A DNA stretch of 64,000 nt from Oegoconia quadripuncta (Eukaryota > Arthropoda > Insecta > Lepidoptera > Autostichidae): assembly GCA_949316235.1 (NCBI GenBank), contig OX438757.1:18376005-18440004 (forward strand). Reading direction: 5' to 3'. This document shows positions 40,184 through 51,205 of the stretch, piece after piece. The notes beneath the pieces were generated by a model. The model saw only the letters and a list, made by a program, of their open reading frames with translations, had not been told where the DNA came from and did no database searches. Both the position numbers and the translations under genes were made by a program. Within the stretch, counting starts at the first letter, position 1, and each line of letters begins with the position of its first letter.

Positions 40184-40534
40184 AAGGTAAATGACCTTTG
40201 ATTCGGAAGTTGATTCTGTTTCGGATTCATAATAAAATATTTCACCTAGGTAAATAGAAAAGTAGTAAGTAAAAATGTATAAATCATTTTTTTAACATAA
40301 TAGATTGCTTTACTTTTATTATTATAAAGAAGTAAATATACTCAACGTTAAAAATATTTTTTTTACTAAAAAATAAGCTTCTATGTATACTGGCTAGACT
40401 AGAGAATTACTACAATATAACCACAAAATAAATACAAAGTATTATTTATGATTATTTGTGATTATTTTAAGATTATCTATTTAGCCTACAAAGATTTATC
40501 TATTTAGCCCACAAAGATTAGTTTAAGTTTCATC
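40184..40534. other. No recognised feature
   Basis: Very AT-rich with no coding signal. Confidence 0.4.
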
Positions 40535-40705
40535 ATCATCATCTGATTTAAGAGCCATGCTCTTGTCGGTGGAGATTTTTCCATATCTCTCTGCTCTCCG
40601 CCTTCCTCTTGACCTCCTGATACAACACGACGTTCAACTTCTCTTTTGTTAGCTGCATGTAGCTTATTCTCGGTCTTCCTCTTTTTCTTTTCCCGTTTAA
40701 GTTTA
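40535..40705 (-). pseudogene. L-gamma LINE 3' coding fragment
   Basis: Nearly the same as 9049-9180 ('ttaagagccatgctcttgtc', 'ttcaacttctcttttgtta') and 40 bp longer at the coding side. The minus strand carries the last codons of the L-gamma protein seen at 62570-63185. Confidence 0.65.
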
Positions 40706-41040
40706 CATGACTTTTATTACTTGATTTTTATAATTATTTAAAAATGTTATTTATGATTGTTCCAAGATTATCTATTTAGTATTTCTTAATTTGGTAATCA
40801 ATCTTTGAAAAAGAAACTGGTAATAGTGTCCGTGATATGATAACAAACAACTTTCCCATACAAACATAGGTCGAAATGTGAAAAAAGTTTTTGGATTTCC
40901 CATACTAAGTTGTGTCACGTGAGCGGACACTTTGTATTGGAAGGCCACTATATCTATCTATATCTAAAAAAAAAGCTGGTGATAGTGGCCTAAAAAAAAA
41001 AAAATTGACACACATACTTTTACCAAGTTTTCTTTATCTA

Positions 41041-41360
41041 TTTAGTTTAATGATGTATTTATGTGGAATAGGCTAAAATGTATGACGGTTTTGAAAAAAA
41101 AAAAAAAATTTAGCACACATACTTTTCCCAAGTTTTCTTTATCTATTTGATGGTAATTATGTGGAATAGGCTATAAACGCGACCGTCAAATTACACAATT
41201 AACGCTTTATTCGATGATAGTTTTGAAAATAAATATAAACTACATTTGCCAATACCTTCTATTTCGCTTACCTATTATGCCCTATTTTTTTTCTTTAAAA
41301 TCTCACCGATATATACAATAGACATACATACAGACGCGTATAATATGATTAAAGATATTT
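41041..41360 (+). repeat. Dispersed repeat Y, copy 2
   Basis: 'gtggaataggctataaacgc', 'gaccgtcaaattaca' and 'taccttctatttcgcttacc' match 75-270. The first half (41041-41140) repeats part of the same sequence. 40706-41040 and 41361-41628 hold nothing I recognise. Confidence 0.55.
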
Positions 41361-41628
41361 CACTGCACTTATCATTCACTGTGACAATGCCATGCAAGCC
41401 CCTTTGATGTGGTACGCGGCAATTTCGGCGTTAATTAAATAGGATTGATATTCGGCCAGAAATGTTAGCCAAAATAAATTAATGTCCATTTTAATAAGCT
41501 CTCTGCTGTTCCGGTAACTGGATACATATTGCATTTCTGCAATTTATAATATGTACATTTTTGAATGACGCTGCTGAATATTTCATATAATATTATGTAG
41601 GTGGTGAGCATACAATGATCAAATCAGG

Positions 41629-41687
41629 GACGTTTTAAAGGCAAAGTCAAGAGTACCCTAAACCAACGAGCATGTTTGAACAACCTT
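41629..41687 (+). pseudogene. Short L-alpha LINE fragment before the pentanucleotide array
   Basis: 'aaagtcaagagtaccctaaa' and 'cgagcatgtttgaacaacct' correspond to the L-alpha codons that also make up the satellite unit ('[10 protein letters not shown]'). It is directly followed by the array. Confidence 0.75.
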
Positions 41688-41691
41688 TTAA

Positions 41692-41967
41692 ACACAACCC
41701 AATACAACCCAACCCAACACAACACAACGCAACGCAACGCAACGCAACGCAACGCAACGCAACGCAACGCAACGCAACGCAACGCAATGCAACGCAACAC
41801 AACACAACACAACACAACACAACACAACACAACACAACACAACACAAATCAACACAACACAACACAACACAACACAACACAACACAACACAACACAACAC
41901 AACACAACACAACACAACACAACACAACACAATACAATACAACACAACGCAACACAATACAATGCAA
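41692..41967. repeat. (AACGC)n and (ACAAC)n pentanucleotide array
   Basis: About 275 bp: first 'aacgc' units, then 'aacac' units with single variants such as 'aaatc'. It runs without a break into the L-kappa LINE tail, whose own tail repeat is AATAC, so it is an expanded LINE tail. All VLCC- and THNTT-type frames here are translations of the array. Confidence 0.95.
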
Positions 41968-42440
41968 ACAAATACACTTTATTGCACAAAAGGTGAATAT
42001 ACATTTTACAAAGCACAATACTGAAAAGAGAATTAGGCAGCCTTATCGCTGTAGAGACGATGAATGAAAGAAGACTTACGAAAGAGATATACAAAGCGAA
42101 TGTGGATGGTAGTGTTGGTAGGGGAAGACCACGGTGAAAGTATCATGATCAAATCGGGGACGTCTTAAAGAAAGGCCAAGTCAAGAGTACCCTAAACCGA
42201 CGAGCACGTATGGACAACCTTATGAGAGTGAAGGAAGCAGAAGAGGTGTGTCAGGATCGTAGCAAGTGGAAGTCTGTGGTCTGCCTACCCCTACGGGAAA
42301 GAGGAGTGACATTATGTATGTATGTATGTATCACTAACAGCGATCTCTTCCAGGCAACCTTTGGGTGTAGGAGCATAACTTTATAGAACAGGTAGGTTGT
42401 GCAAAATACGGATGCAGATATGAAATAGCTACATAATTAA
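41940..42440 (-). repeat. L-kappa LINE 3' end split by an L-alpha insertion
   Basis: The part at 41963-42053 ('acaaatacactttattgcac', 'gcagccttatcgct') and the part from 42331 ('tatcactaacagcgatctct') are halves of one L-kappa 3' end. The L-alpha fragment 42054-42334 lies between, and 'tatc' occurs on both sides. Confidence 0.8.
42054..42334 (+). pseudogene. L-alpha LINE C-terminus with (TATG)n tail
   Basis: The plus strand encodes 'RRLTKEIYKANVDGSVGRGR', a stop where the family has a Thr/Arg position, then '[20 protein letters not shown]' and 'EEVCQDRSKWKSVVCLP', with a stop after 'RERGVT'. The 3' end is '(tatg)n'. This is the least altered copy of the sequence from which the 219-bp satellite was made. 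It is 5'-truncated. Confidence 0.87.
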
Positions 42441-42559
42441 TTACTTATTTAATAAACAAAAATTGAAAATATACGTTTATACATATATGTTATATACATA
42501 AATAGCTATATAATATACACATAGATGGATACTACATACGTAATAAAATAATACACACG

Positions 42560-44026
42560 TACCGTAAAACGGGGTGGATAGGGACAATTTTGAACTTTGA
42601 CTACAATTTAAACCTATTTGCCAAAGTTTTAGGGTAACTTGTGTTATGAAAGAAATTCAGGTCTTATGCTCCTCTTTAATTTCGTAAACGGAAATTGAAA
42701 TTAGTGTAGCCAGGTTGTGAGAAATATTTAAAAATATGCTTTGTCTCTATTTCCCCTGCATCCGGGGTCAATAGAGACGCCGTATGTAATAATAGGGATA
42801 TTTGGCTAGGGCTGTCACCTACTTGTAAAATAATATTCATTTTTAAATATGAAATATATCAATAATACTTTGTTATTTTTATATAATTTTTTATTCAGTT
42901 TTTATATAGCAAAAATAAAACATTCATAATAAAGTAGTTTCTTGTATTGTCTTGTATTAGATGGCTTGTAATTTCGAGGCATACTATTGGTTCGCATCAA
43001 ATCTGTAATGAACACAATATGTGGGTTATTAAATAATACTTAATTCTATACCACATGAACATTTACGAGGTGGGGTAAGTGCTTCGTTTCTTTAGACAGC
43101 CTGTAATTTTTTACTAATGTTGTTTTAGTAAAGTGTTAAATATTATTTTTCAAATCCTAAAAATGATACATAAGTGATAAATATAACTAAACGTAAAGCA
43201 TAACACACAATTAAAATTATAAATCTCTCTAAAAGTACTTACTTTTACTATTTTCTATTTATACTAATTATTTTATGCAATACAAACATACTATTTTATT
43301 TATTCCATTCGGGCTGCCCTATAATATACATAATTTATATACTATTATAATAATAACATCTTTACACTCATATACTACTATAATTTAATATCTATGGTAT
43401 TATCACCAATATTAAGCATACATTTCTCGATGTGTAATATTTTTACCTAAAAAAATACCATTAATGCTATTGTTTTAAAATAAAATGTAGGTATGTGGCA
43501 GCCCTGTCCCTGTTAAAACCTTACCGTTTCCATAATACCTTCAGTCGTCTCCATTGAACACTAAGGCGTGCCTATTTCCCTCATTAGCCGTTCCTATTCA
43601 CCCCTTTCCCGTCCCTATTTTCTAAGAAACTGAGTAAAAATCAAGTAAAGTTAAAATATTATTATTTTTTCCAAACTATTAAAAATAAAGACTTACCCAC
43701 TTCAATACAGGTTCTCCGATATATTGTCCTCTATTGGTCACTGTCCAGTACTTGTTTTATCACATATTTCTCTTCGAAAATACAAAGTTTTGAAGCACTT
43801 AGAAACACACCAATTTGTAATCTCACTTTGAATGAAAATCTTGACATCTTGCTGCCGTTATTTTTTTTATCGGTGTTGCTATTTGAAGAAATGTAATATT
43901 CTACTACAATGGGAGTCTAAAATTAGGGCCTCTAGAGCCAGCTTTTATTCTGAAATTGGCTGTATGTTTCATTCCCCGTTTTGTCCCTATTTCCCCTGGC
44001 GTCTCTATACACCCCGTTTTACGGTA
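42560..44026. mobile_element. 1.46-kb non-autonomous element with 15-bp inverted ends and TA target sites
   Basis: The element is 42562-44024, with TA on both sides (42560-42561 and 44025-44026). Its ends are 'ccgtaaaacggggtg' on the left and the exact complement on the right. Close inside both ends are copies of a 'tatagggac' or 'tctctatttcccctg' type motif, repeated again at about 42745, 43500 and 43590-43620. No ORF above 74 codons and no transposase motif is seen. TA duplication points to the Tc1/mariner class but I cannot assign it. Confidence 0.75.
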
Positions 44027-44174
44027 CTTAAGTACTTACACAACTTATTGATATAATGATTTTTTATTAACTTGCTAATTAGGCATCATAAGGCATTAGT
44101 TTTCGGCTGATGATGTAAATTATTACTTTATTTTCCCTGGGATAATAGGCATACCTAATAGCGATTTTGGTATT

Positions 44175-44850
44175 TACAAAATACAATACAATACAATACA
44201 AATACACTTTATTGCACAACAGAAAAGAAAAAATAGTTTCAGAAAAGTGGTAAGAATAGAATGTACAATTTGGCGACCTTGTCACTAAAAGCGATCTCTT
44301 CCAGGCAACCATTGTTTATAAGGACAGTACATTTGAAATAGGTAGGTTGTGCGGTATTAAATAGGGATGCAGATACAAACTACGTGAATAAATTTCATAT
44401 ATAATTAAGTTATAGATCTTATATAATTAAGTTATAGTGTGACTTTTCACAAAACTCTCCAAATATTGTAATTTTGTGGAGAACTTTTTGGCCTATTATT
44501 TTTGTAATTATCTTAAGCATAATTTATATCATGTGATGCTGTTGTTTTCCCGAATAAACTAAAATAAAATAAAATAAAATATACTTACATACACATACAT
44601 ACATAGATCAAATATACCTACTTAACCATAACATCTATGAAATAGCAATAAATGTAAATATATAGGAGCACTAAATAAATATTTATTGATATATAAAATA
44701 ATAATAATAAGCGACAACAGGATTGTGCTAAGGTATAGAGAGAAGATAAGAAAAGAGCACAGATGACACCAACGAGTCAAGAATTTACATCCAGAAAGTG
44801 GAACCTAACGGAAGCCGGTTGTTTTGCCAATTTTTGGCGATTCAATTATC
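44175..44850 (-). repeat. Long L-kappa-related LINE 3' region, copy A
   Basis: It shares about 480 bp with 63270-63738, including 'agaaaagtggtaagaataga', 'agcgatctcttccaggcaac' and 'agcgacaacaggattgtgct'. Compared with that copy it contains an extra block of about 180 bp at 44404-44580 that ends in 'aaaataaaataaaat' and looks like another 3' end inserted here. Confidence 0.7.
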
Positions 44851-45315
44851 TTGCCATTTGTCCACCAAACCTTACAGAAGTAAATATAAAACAATATCTA
44901 TACCATCGTAGTATCCTAGTGAATTATTAAGAGTCAATTACTGTGCTGTTATTGATAATTTCCTTTCTTTCATCATTCAATCATGAAAATAAATGATAAA
45001 AGGGAAGCCTAACAGGAAAATATTGGCCCGATCCTTGTAAATTGGCCAATACGAACCATTTTAACGGGAAACAAATTCTAATTTAATATTTGTAGTTATG
45101 GAATACCTTTGTCTTTACTTGCCTTTGAAAATAATTGACAGGGAAAAGGGACAGAAATAAGGAAAAAGCTTCGTGCCAGTACTCCTTCAAGCAGAACTTG
45201 AGCTGAAACTTGGCAAATGTATCTACTCGTTAAGTTCAGTGACAATGCAATATTATGGTACCATCGAGCTGATCTGATGATGGAGCCGGGATGTCTGATG
45301 ATAGTCGAATTTGGG
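44851..45315. other. No recognised feature
   Basis: AT-rich, no coding signal or repeat family. Confidence 0.4.
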
Positions 45316-45600
45316 TTCATCATCATATCAGCCGAAAGACGTCCACTGCTGTACAAAGGCCTCCCCCAAAGACCTCCACAACGATCGGTCCTGCGCTGCT
45401 CGCATCCAGCGGCTTCCCGCGATCTTTACCAAATCGTCGGTCCTCCTCGTGGGGGTACACGCTGCGTCTTCTGGAGCGTGGGTGCCACTCGAGAACGGCC
45501 AACTCCCAACGGCCATCGGTCCTACGAATGTGCCCCGCCCACTGCCACTTAAGTTTGGCAATTCTTCGGGCTATATTTTTTTCGGTCAATTTGGGTTATT
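45316..45600 (-). pseudogene. L-beta (RTE-like) LINE C-terminus, frameshifted
   Basis: Two minus-strand frames share the sequence. The first gives 'ARRIAKLKWQWAGHIRRTDG' and the second gives 'RRTDDLVKIAGSRWMRAAQD' and 'RSLWRSLGEAFVQQWTSFG' with the natural stop. A frameshift lies between them in the 'SRRRS' region. This is the well-known end of lepidopteran RTE-type endonuclease/reverse transcriptases. The 3' end reads 'tttcggctgatatgatgatg'. Confidence 0.87.
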
Positions 45601-45635
45601 GTGTTTCCATTACACATTATGACGATGGCCTGAAG

Positions 45636-46610
45636 ATGGAAATGAAAATGAAAATCATTTATTCATGTAGGCAATACAATATGCACTTATGAACGTCATT
45701 TGTTTTTTAAACTATACCACTAGCTCGGAACGCGACTACTACTGAGAAGAGCTAGCGAGAAACTCAGAGAGTTTGTCTCTTTTCAATCAATCATTTACAA
45801 TCAAGAAAGGTTACAACAATTTTATATATCCTGTAGAGGAGCCGTTTAATCCCATGGATTACTTTCATTAATGTAGTCTGAAATTTTGTAATATCCCTTT
45901 TTACATAATTTTTGTTTTATAATAAGTTTAAATTTATTAAGCGGAAGATTCCGTATATCCATGGGAACCTTGTTGTAGAAGCGCACACATTGACCTCTGA
46001 ATGACTTACTAACTTTACTAAGTCTACTAAAAGGTACAGCTAATTGATTTTTGCTCCTTGTATTGACATTATGTCGGTCACAATGGTTCTCGAATGAATA
46101 TATATTTCTCTTAACATATACAAGATTTTCATATATATATTGTGACGAAAATGTTAAAATATTAATTTCTTTAAGTATTTGTCTTAATGTATCTCTTGAC
46201 CTTAATTTATAAATTGCACGAATAGCTCGTTTCTGTAAGACAAATATGCTATCTGTATCAGCAGCGTTTCCCCACAGCAAGATACCATATGACATCAAGC
46301 TGTGAAAGTAGCTGAAGTAGACTAAGCGCGCTGTTTCAATATCACAGATATTTCGAATTTTCTTAACAGCGTATGCGGCAGAACTCAGTCTTTTCATTAG
46401 TTTCCCCCCCCCAAGTCATACCAAGGAATACAGTTGTGTCCACAAGGTCCAACTCTTCATGTTTAATTCTTATTTTGGTGGCACCTTGTTCAACATTAGG
46501 TAATGAAAATCTAAGACATTTCGTTTTGTTCTCATTAAGGAGCAAGTTATTGACTGTGAACCATTCGACTATTTTTGAGACAGCATTATTCACTTCGTCA
46601 TTATGCTAAT
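45636..46610 (-). pseudogene. L-delta LINE reverse transcriptase C-terminal half, the longest coding relic
   Basis: The minus strand first reads 'VEWFTVNNLLLNENKTKCLR' and 'VDTTVFLGMTWGG' (46593-46420), then, in another frame, 'KRLSSAAYAVKKIRNICDIE' through 'YFHSLMSYGILLWGNAADTD', 'VLQKRAIRAIYKL' and 'RFYNKVPMDIRNLPLNKFK' to a stop at 45846. These are the thumb and C-terminal region after the reverse transcriptase palm, where 'W...N.L.LN..KT' and 'FLG' are conserved. Just after 'FLGM' the copy lacks some residues and shifts frame at a run of eight C (G on the coding strand). The 3' UTR follows to 45636 with 'atttattcatgtaggc'. The catalytic YxDD part is not present. Confidence 0.9.
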
Positions 46611-47040
46611 TGATATCTGATGGAGCCATAAGATTACCGGAACTCTTTGATGAAGTTTATGTTACTCGTCTTTGTAATAAATAATATCAAATAATAACAA
46701 TAATAGCACACACACTACGCAGGCAGGATGATAAATAGCTAGCCTAACCCATATTTTGTATTATGACGATATAAAATCTCCTTAGTATTTTACTCATTGG
46801 TTCATTAGCTGCCAGTGTTCCAAATTTCAAATCGATGTTTAATATTGACATTTCAAAAAGCATTGTTTTGTTTTTTTTACCGAGGTGATGTCTGCCGTGG
46901 ACAGTTATTTTGAAGGGCTTGAAGAAAACCACTTCATAGCGCTTCAAGGAGATTATGTCGAAAAATAAATATACTTTTAACACACTAATTCAAGTTTCTC
47001 TATGCTAGGCTAAGTATTTAACGTCACGTCACGTTCACAC
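46611..47040. other. No recognised feature
   Basis: The 79-codon minus-strand frame at 46744-46983 has no known motif. No repeat family is seen. Confidence 0.4.
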
Positions 47041-47285
47041 ACATCTAAAAATAGGTAAGTAATACAGAGAAGTATAATACATAAAAGTAATAGTGTGTAC
47101 TTGATAAACTGCAGATTAAATTTTTTTCTATGTTTATGCTTTTATAAATAAATAAATATCCTTAGACATACACACAGCGCCATCTAGTTCCACAGTAAGC
47201 AACTATAGGCTTGTGTTGTGGATACCAGATGGTTGACATGTATGTATGTATTACATCTCTGTATTACTTACCTCTCTTTAGATGT
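47041..47285. mobile_element. MITE-like element with about 35-bp inverted ends and a SINE fragment inside
   Basis: The left end 'acatctaaaaataggtaagt' and the complement of the right end 'acatctaaagagaggtaagt' match and continue 'aatacagaga'. A SINE-A 3' fragment (47155-47240) lies inside. No clear target duplication. Confidence 0.6.
47155..47240 (-). repeat. SINE-A 3' fragment
   Basis: 'cacagcgccatctagttcca' to 'ggataccagatggttga'. Confidence 0.8.
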
Positions 47286-47496
47286 ACCTAACTAATACAA
47301 ATATATCTATGCTTGTCGACAACTGGGTATTACAACTGGGGTGATGGCGATCCTGAAACTCTGGAGTGATGGCGATCCTCACACCTATCTCAGGCATCAG
47401 TCTCCACAAGTAATTTAACAGTCAATTTAAGGTCAAGTACCAACCCGTTGTGCATAAAAAAAAAAAAAAAAAAAACATATATTCATTATAACAAAA

Positions 47497-47895
47497 GGAA
47501 GCGTCGGTGACGGGAAAGATGGGCCGGGTTCGATTTCCAGACAGGCCATGTACCAATGAGTTTATAAATTTAATTTAATTACGTATATGAATTTATCCGA
47601 CTGCTCTTAAACGGTGAAGGTAAACATCGTGAGGAAACCTGCATGTCTGAGAAATAAAAATTCTAGAGCAGGTGAAGTCCCCAACCCGCATTGGGCCAGT
47701 GTGGCGGACTATGGCCCGTACTCCCTCATATACCAGGCAAGGCCTATATCCCTGCAGTGAGATATATAGGAGCTGATGATGATACAGGTCCAATGTGTTC
47801 ATTATGAAGCGATTCGATATTTATATGAGGGATATACGAGGGAAGGCCTATCCCTGCAGTGGGATATTTGTTGATGATGATGGGCTAATGATGAT
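47497..47895 (+). repeat. SINE-B plus an extra tail copy
   Basis: A SINE-B runs from 'gcgtcggtgacgggaaagat' to 'gagatatataggagctgatg' (about 47785). A second, partial tail ('acgagggaaggcctatccct') follows at 47815-47895. A short SINE-C tail lies before it at 47430-47475. Confidence 0.8.
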
Positions 47896-49008
47896 AATGA
47901 TTCATTATTATACTTTATAATAATAAAAATTGGTATGTGGAGAGAAACATGAAAAAATATTGTATTGTAGGACTTATTTTCTTTTCTACACCTTTGCTTG
48001 AATTAATTTTCCACGGACTAGAAATTCTCCCGTGAAATATAATGTCCAACAAATAAATTCTTTTTCTCAAACATGCATGGAAATATTGTCTAGTATCTAA
48101 TTTACGGACAGCGAAAAATAAATCCATTGCAGGAGCGTTTTTTGAATTTGGAACATTACAACGCTCCAGCAATGTTGTATGAAACGGCGTGCTGGGGTTT
48201 ATTATATACTCTTTGATTGGATCTCTTTTATCACTCTTGGCATACCAAAATCTCTTTGCTTAGTACAAATTGCGTTCTCGTGGCTGTATGCGTAAATGCG
48301 TTTGCCTTTCGGCACAGATGATAAATAGAAAATCGGCGGCAAAGCTGAAAATTCGTCTTGATTTGTTATTTAAATATTTATTATTTGCCTGCATTCTTTA
48401 GAGAAAAGCACTATATATGCCTCGGCGGAAATGGCAATTGCCTGTCTCGTATTAGTGAAGTCCTCGCCTACGGCACGGCCTTCAAACTCATACTCGACCT
48501 GCAATTGCCTATTTCCCGGCCTTTGCAATAATGTACTATTAGATATACGCCATAAATGCAATATCCATTCTCTGAACTCCAACAATATGACTGACTCAAA
48601 GAACGCCAGTCGCATTCCAACTTTGTAGTATTACCTTTATTAGCAAGCCGTGAAAAGCGGGTTCTACGTATATAAATATATACATATACGCCTTACATGT
48701 ATTGTTGTTGAGAGACGCCATTTTGAAGTACGGTTGTGGGGGATGAAATATCTTTCATTTCAAATGTTATACCGAATGAATTTTGTAAAGTTCGAATGGG
48801 AATATTTATTCCATTTTTAAATATTTTTAAAATAAATAAAGCAATGGTATATTGTTTAACAAGGGAACAAAATAATATTTTTACGCTCGAGGTAAAAAAT
48901 AATTTTGCGCTCGAGTGAAGATACACTCTACATAATACATTCGGTTTCCTCATATACGAGATCTTGGAGCCATGAATTTAACCCCCCGAATTTTTTTTTT
49001 AATGCAGC
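47896..49008. other. Largest stretch without a recognised repeat
   Basis: Frames at 47915-48172 (-), 48370-48615 (-) and 48431-48628 (+) overlap and show no motif I know. The block at 48420-48610 is less AT-rich than its flanks. It could be unique host sequence or an unplaced repeat. Confidence 0.4.
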
Positions 49009-49316
49009 AGGGTACGTTCTTGCCCTCAATCACACCTGATTTTAAGTGAAGATCAAGTCGAAAATGGAAGCTTACTGACCCGGAAACCCCATTTGGGGGA
49101 CTGGCTATTATATCTGACAACCGGAACACAACAATGCTATTAACATTGCTGCTTGGCGGCAGATTTAGATAAGATGGTGGTAGCTAGCCAGGCGGACATA
49201 TAAAATGCCCTACCACCAACCAAACCGAGTACTTAAACATGTACCCCGCTGGGGATCGAACCCGCGACCTCCGCATCGTAAACCTTATGTTGTTTACATT
49301 GAGCCACGGAGGCGGT
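49009..49316 (-). repeat. SINE-C, full length
   Basis: Minus strand: 'tgccctcaatcacacctgat' at the left, 'attgagccacggaggcggt' at the right. Confidence 0.88.
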
Positions 49317-49509
49317 AAAAACTGCTATAATATAACTTAACTAAGTTAAAGCCAGCTATTATTCAAATTTTGTTGTGTGCAAAATTGGCACTTCGATTAA
49401 CGATAACATAGCAATTTATCTGTACGGTCATTTTATATGGTAATTAGACAAAGATTATAAATTGTCACGTAGATTGACGTTGTTATCGGTGGTGTTTCCA
49501 TATAAAACT

Positions 49510-49574
49510 AATAGGCAGATGGAGTTTTTTATCCAATGAAGACCTCATTGGATAAACAACTCCATCTGCCTATT
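49510..49574. repeat. Hairpin with 30-bp arms
   Basis: 'aataggcagatggagtt' and its complement flank a second paired block ('tttatccaatga'). There is one mismatch and a loop of about 5 bases. The 65-base foldback has the size of a microRNA precursor but may equally be a tiny MITE. 49317-49509 has nothing else. Confidence 0.8.
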
Positions 49575-49619
49575 CGACGATAAATAAAGCGGAGCGCTGG
49601 TGGATGAAATAATTACTCG

Positions 49620-49880
49620 TTCTCGAATTCAAGGTGAATGGAGCACTGCATGTCTTTATGAGGTGCCATAATATATCCAATAGCTCGTCTGTCTGTTCAT
49701 GGCAGGGTGCTGGTTCCAACACTGATTTACGGGAGTGGCTGGGTATGGCAGAAGAAGATTGAGAGTTTGCATTGGACATGAGATTATTGAGGAGTATGAG
49801 TGGGGTGACATTGAACGGTAAAATCAGCAATATTTTAATTAGGGAGTTAAGCAGTCTGTAAGAGGACATAGTTACAGATG
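49620..49880 (+). pseudogene. Degenerate L-alpha LINE reverse transcriptase fragment
   Basis: The plus strand contains 'VLVPTLIYGSGWVWQKKIES' and, in another frame, 'MRLLRSMSGVTLNGKISNIL'. These are the residues upstream of the L-alpha 'RWLGHVERM' block. It is full of shifts. It runs directly into an L-delta end at 49923. Confidence 0.7.
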
Positions 49881-49922
49881 TGTAGTACAGTGGTATGCTG
49901 AGATGGGGACATATGGAGAGGA

Positions 49923-50245
49923 TGATGCCTTTAAATAACTTTATAACAACCATTAAACGGAAACTATGTGCCAAAGGCTATTATAAAATTTCTGACTATC
50001 TGGATGATAAGAATGCGTGGACATGAACCGCTCGGCATTATCCAGTATATTTTATTCTTATTTTACTTTGTCGAATCATAAATTTTACAAAAGACATTTC
50101 AAATTGTATTTGTATTGACTTATTTAAAAAGAGCAACCCCGGAGTTTCTTGCTCGTTCTTCTCAGGGAAGACTGCCTAGTGAATGAGCGAGACGATTTCA
50201 AATGTTATTGTTATAACTTACGAAATAAAACATTTATGATTTTGA
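49923..50245 (+). pseudogene. L-delta LINE last codons and 3' UTR
   Basis: 'MPLNNFITTIKRKLCAKGYY' then 'KISDYLDDKNAWT' and a stop at about 50025. The 3' UTR has 'gtttcttgctcgttcttctc'. It is a close relative of 3495-3850. Confidence 0.8.
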
Positions 50246-50251
50246 TTTGAA

Positions 50252-50490
50252 TGAAGGAAGACTACCGAAGTAGATATTCGAAACGAATGTAGATGGTAGT
50301 GTGGTAGGTGAAGACCACGGCGAACGTATCATGATAAAATCAGGACGTTTTAAATAAAGACCGAGCACCCCAAAACGACGAATATGTGTGAACAACTTTA
50401 TGTGTGTGAATGAAGCAAAAGAGGTATGTCAGGATCGTAGCAAGTTGAAGTCTGTGGTCTCTGTCTACTTCTACGGAAAACGGGCGTGAC
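50252..50490 (+). pseudogene. L-alpha LINE C-terminus
   Basis: 'acgaatgtagatggtagtgt', 'gaccacggcgaacgtatcat' and 'gtatgtcaggatcgtagcaa' match the copy at 42054-42334 with several indels. It includes the junction 'VCQDRSK' that is missing from the satellite units. Confidence 0.75.
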
Positions 50491-50499
50491 TATTTATTT

Positions 50500-50715
50500 T
50501 CAAACTCAAACTCAAAGCATTTTATTTCAACGTAAGATACATGGTACCATTTGTTGAATGTCAATTTAAATCTATTGGAAATAAAAATAGGGCTAAGCAT
50601 TTTTCGGTCAGTCAGTATGTCCAAGCTACCACCGCTTCGGAAAGGGAAATCATCTGTGGGAAAAGAAGCGGCGCAAGAAACCCACAGGATCATTTTCTTT
50701 TCTTTTTTTTTATAT
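50500..50715 (-). repeat. LINE 3' UTR related to 59085-59330
   Basis: 'atttcaacgtaagatacat', 'ttgttgaatgtcaatttaaa' and 'ggaaagggaaatcatctgtg' are shared. The ORFs over it on both strands are untranslated-region noise. Confidence 0.7.
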
Positions 50716-50784
50716 ATATACATAAAATAATATGATATATTATTTTATGTATGTATTTATGTTCTAATAATAAATTTAATCAGT

Positions 50785-51205
50785 TAATTAGGCGCGCTCT
50801 CGCCACTGCAGCTGTCCCGGCGTCTCTGGAGCTTTGTGGCTTATTCAAGGAAGACGGGAAAAGACCTGAAGGAGCCACCTTGGTACCCTGGTGCTTGGGG
50901 CGCACCTTGGTATGGAACGCAACTGTGCGGATACTTTGGCACCGTTCCATATAGTCCCCCGTCAAAGTAACAAGCGCCGTAAATATGCGTCAATCTCTAT
51001 ATACCATGAGTTTGCGGCACTTACAGTGGAGACATTGGGCCCTTTGTCTTCTGACACGAAACAATTTGTAAAGGATTTATCAGTTATTCTGGTCCACGCC
51101 TCTGGAGATGTGAGAGCCTACTTTGCTCAGCAGCTGAGCTTATGCATTCAGCGGGGCAATAGCGCTAGCGTACTAGGCATGGACGGCGTATTTTTTCTAT
51201 AAGAT
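50785..51205 (+). pseudogene. LINE polyprotein C-terminus with 'VETLGPL' and 'QRGNSASVLG' motifs
   Basis: The first frame gives 'PASLELCGLFKEDGKRPEGA' and 'TLVPWCLGRTLVWNATV', the next 'VPRQSNKRRKYASISIYHEF' and 'AALTVETLGPLSSDTKQFV' ending 'IQRGNSASVLGMDG'. I recall these as the end of a class of animal non-LTR polyproteins, but I do not name the clade. There is a frameshift at about 50950. No catalytic part remains. Confidence 0.78.

Noticed and set aside
41624..42094. Several open frames of 73-131 codons
   Set aside because: Same reason: the pentanucleotide array is open in many frames, and the flanks are LINE ends.
45217..45692. Three overlapping plus-strand frames of 103-133 codons
   Set aside because: They are shadows of the L-beta LINE end on the minus strand, which has the recognisable protein.
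48370..48628. Host gene on either strand
   Set aside because: Overlapping frames on both strands with no motif, no splice-site support and no start context. I left the stretch as unrecognised instead.
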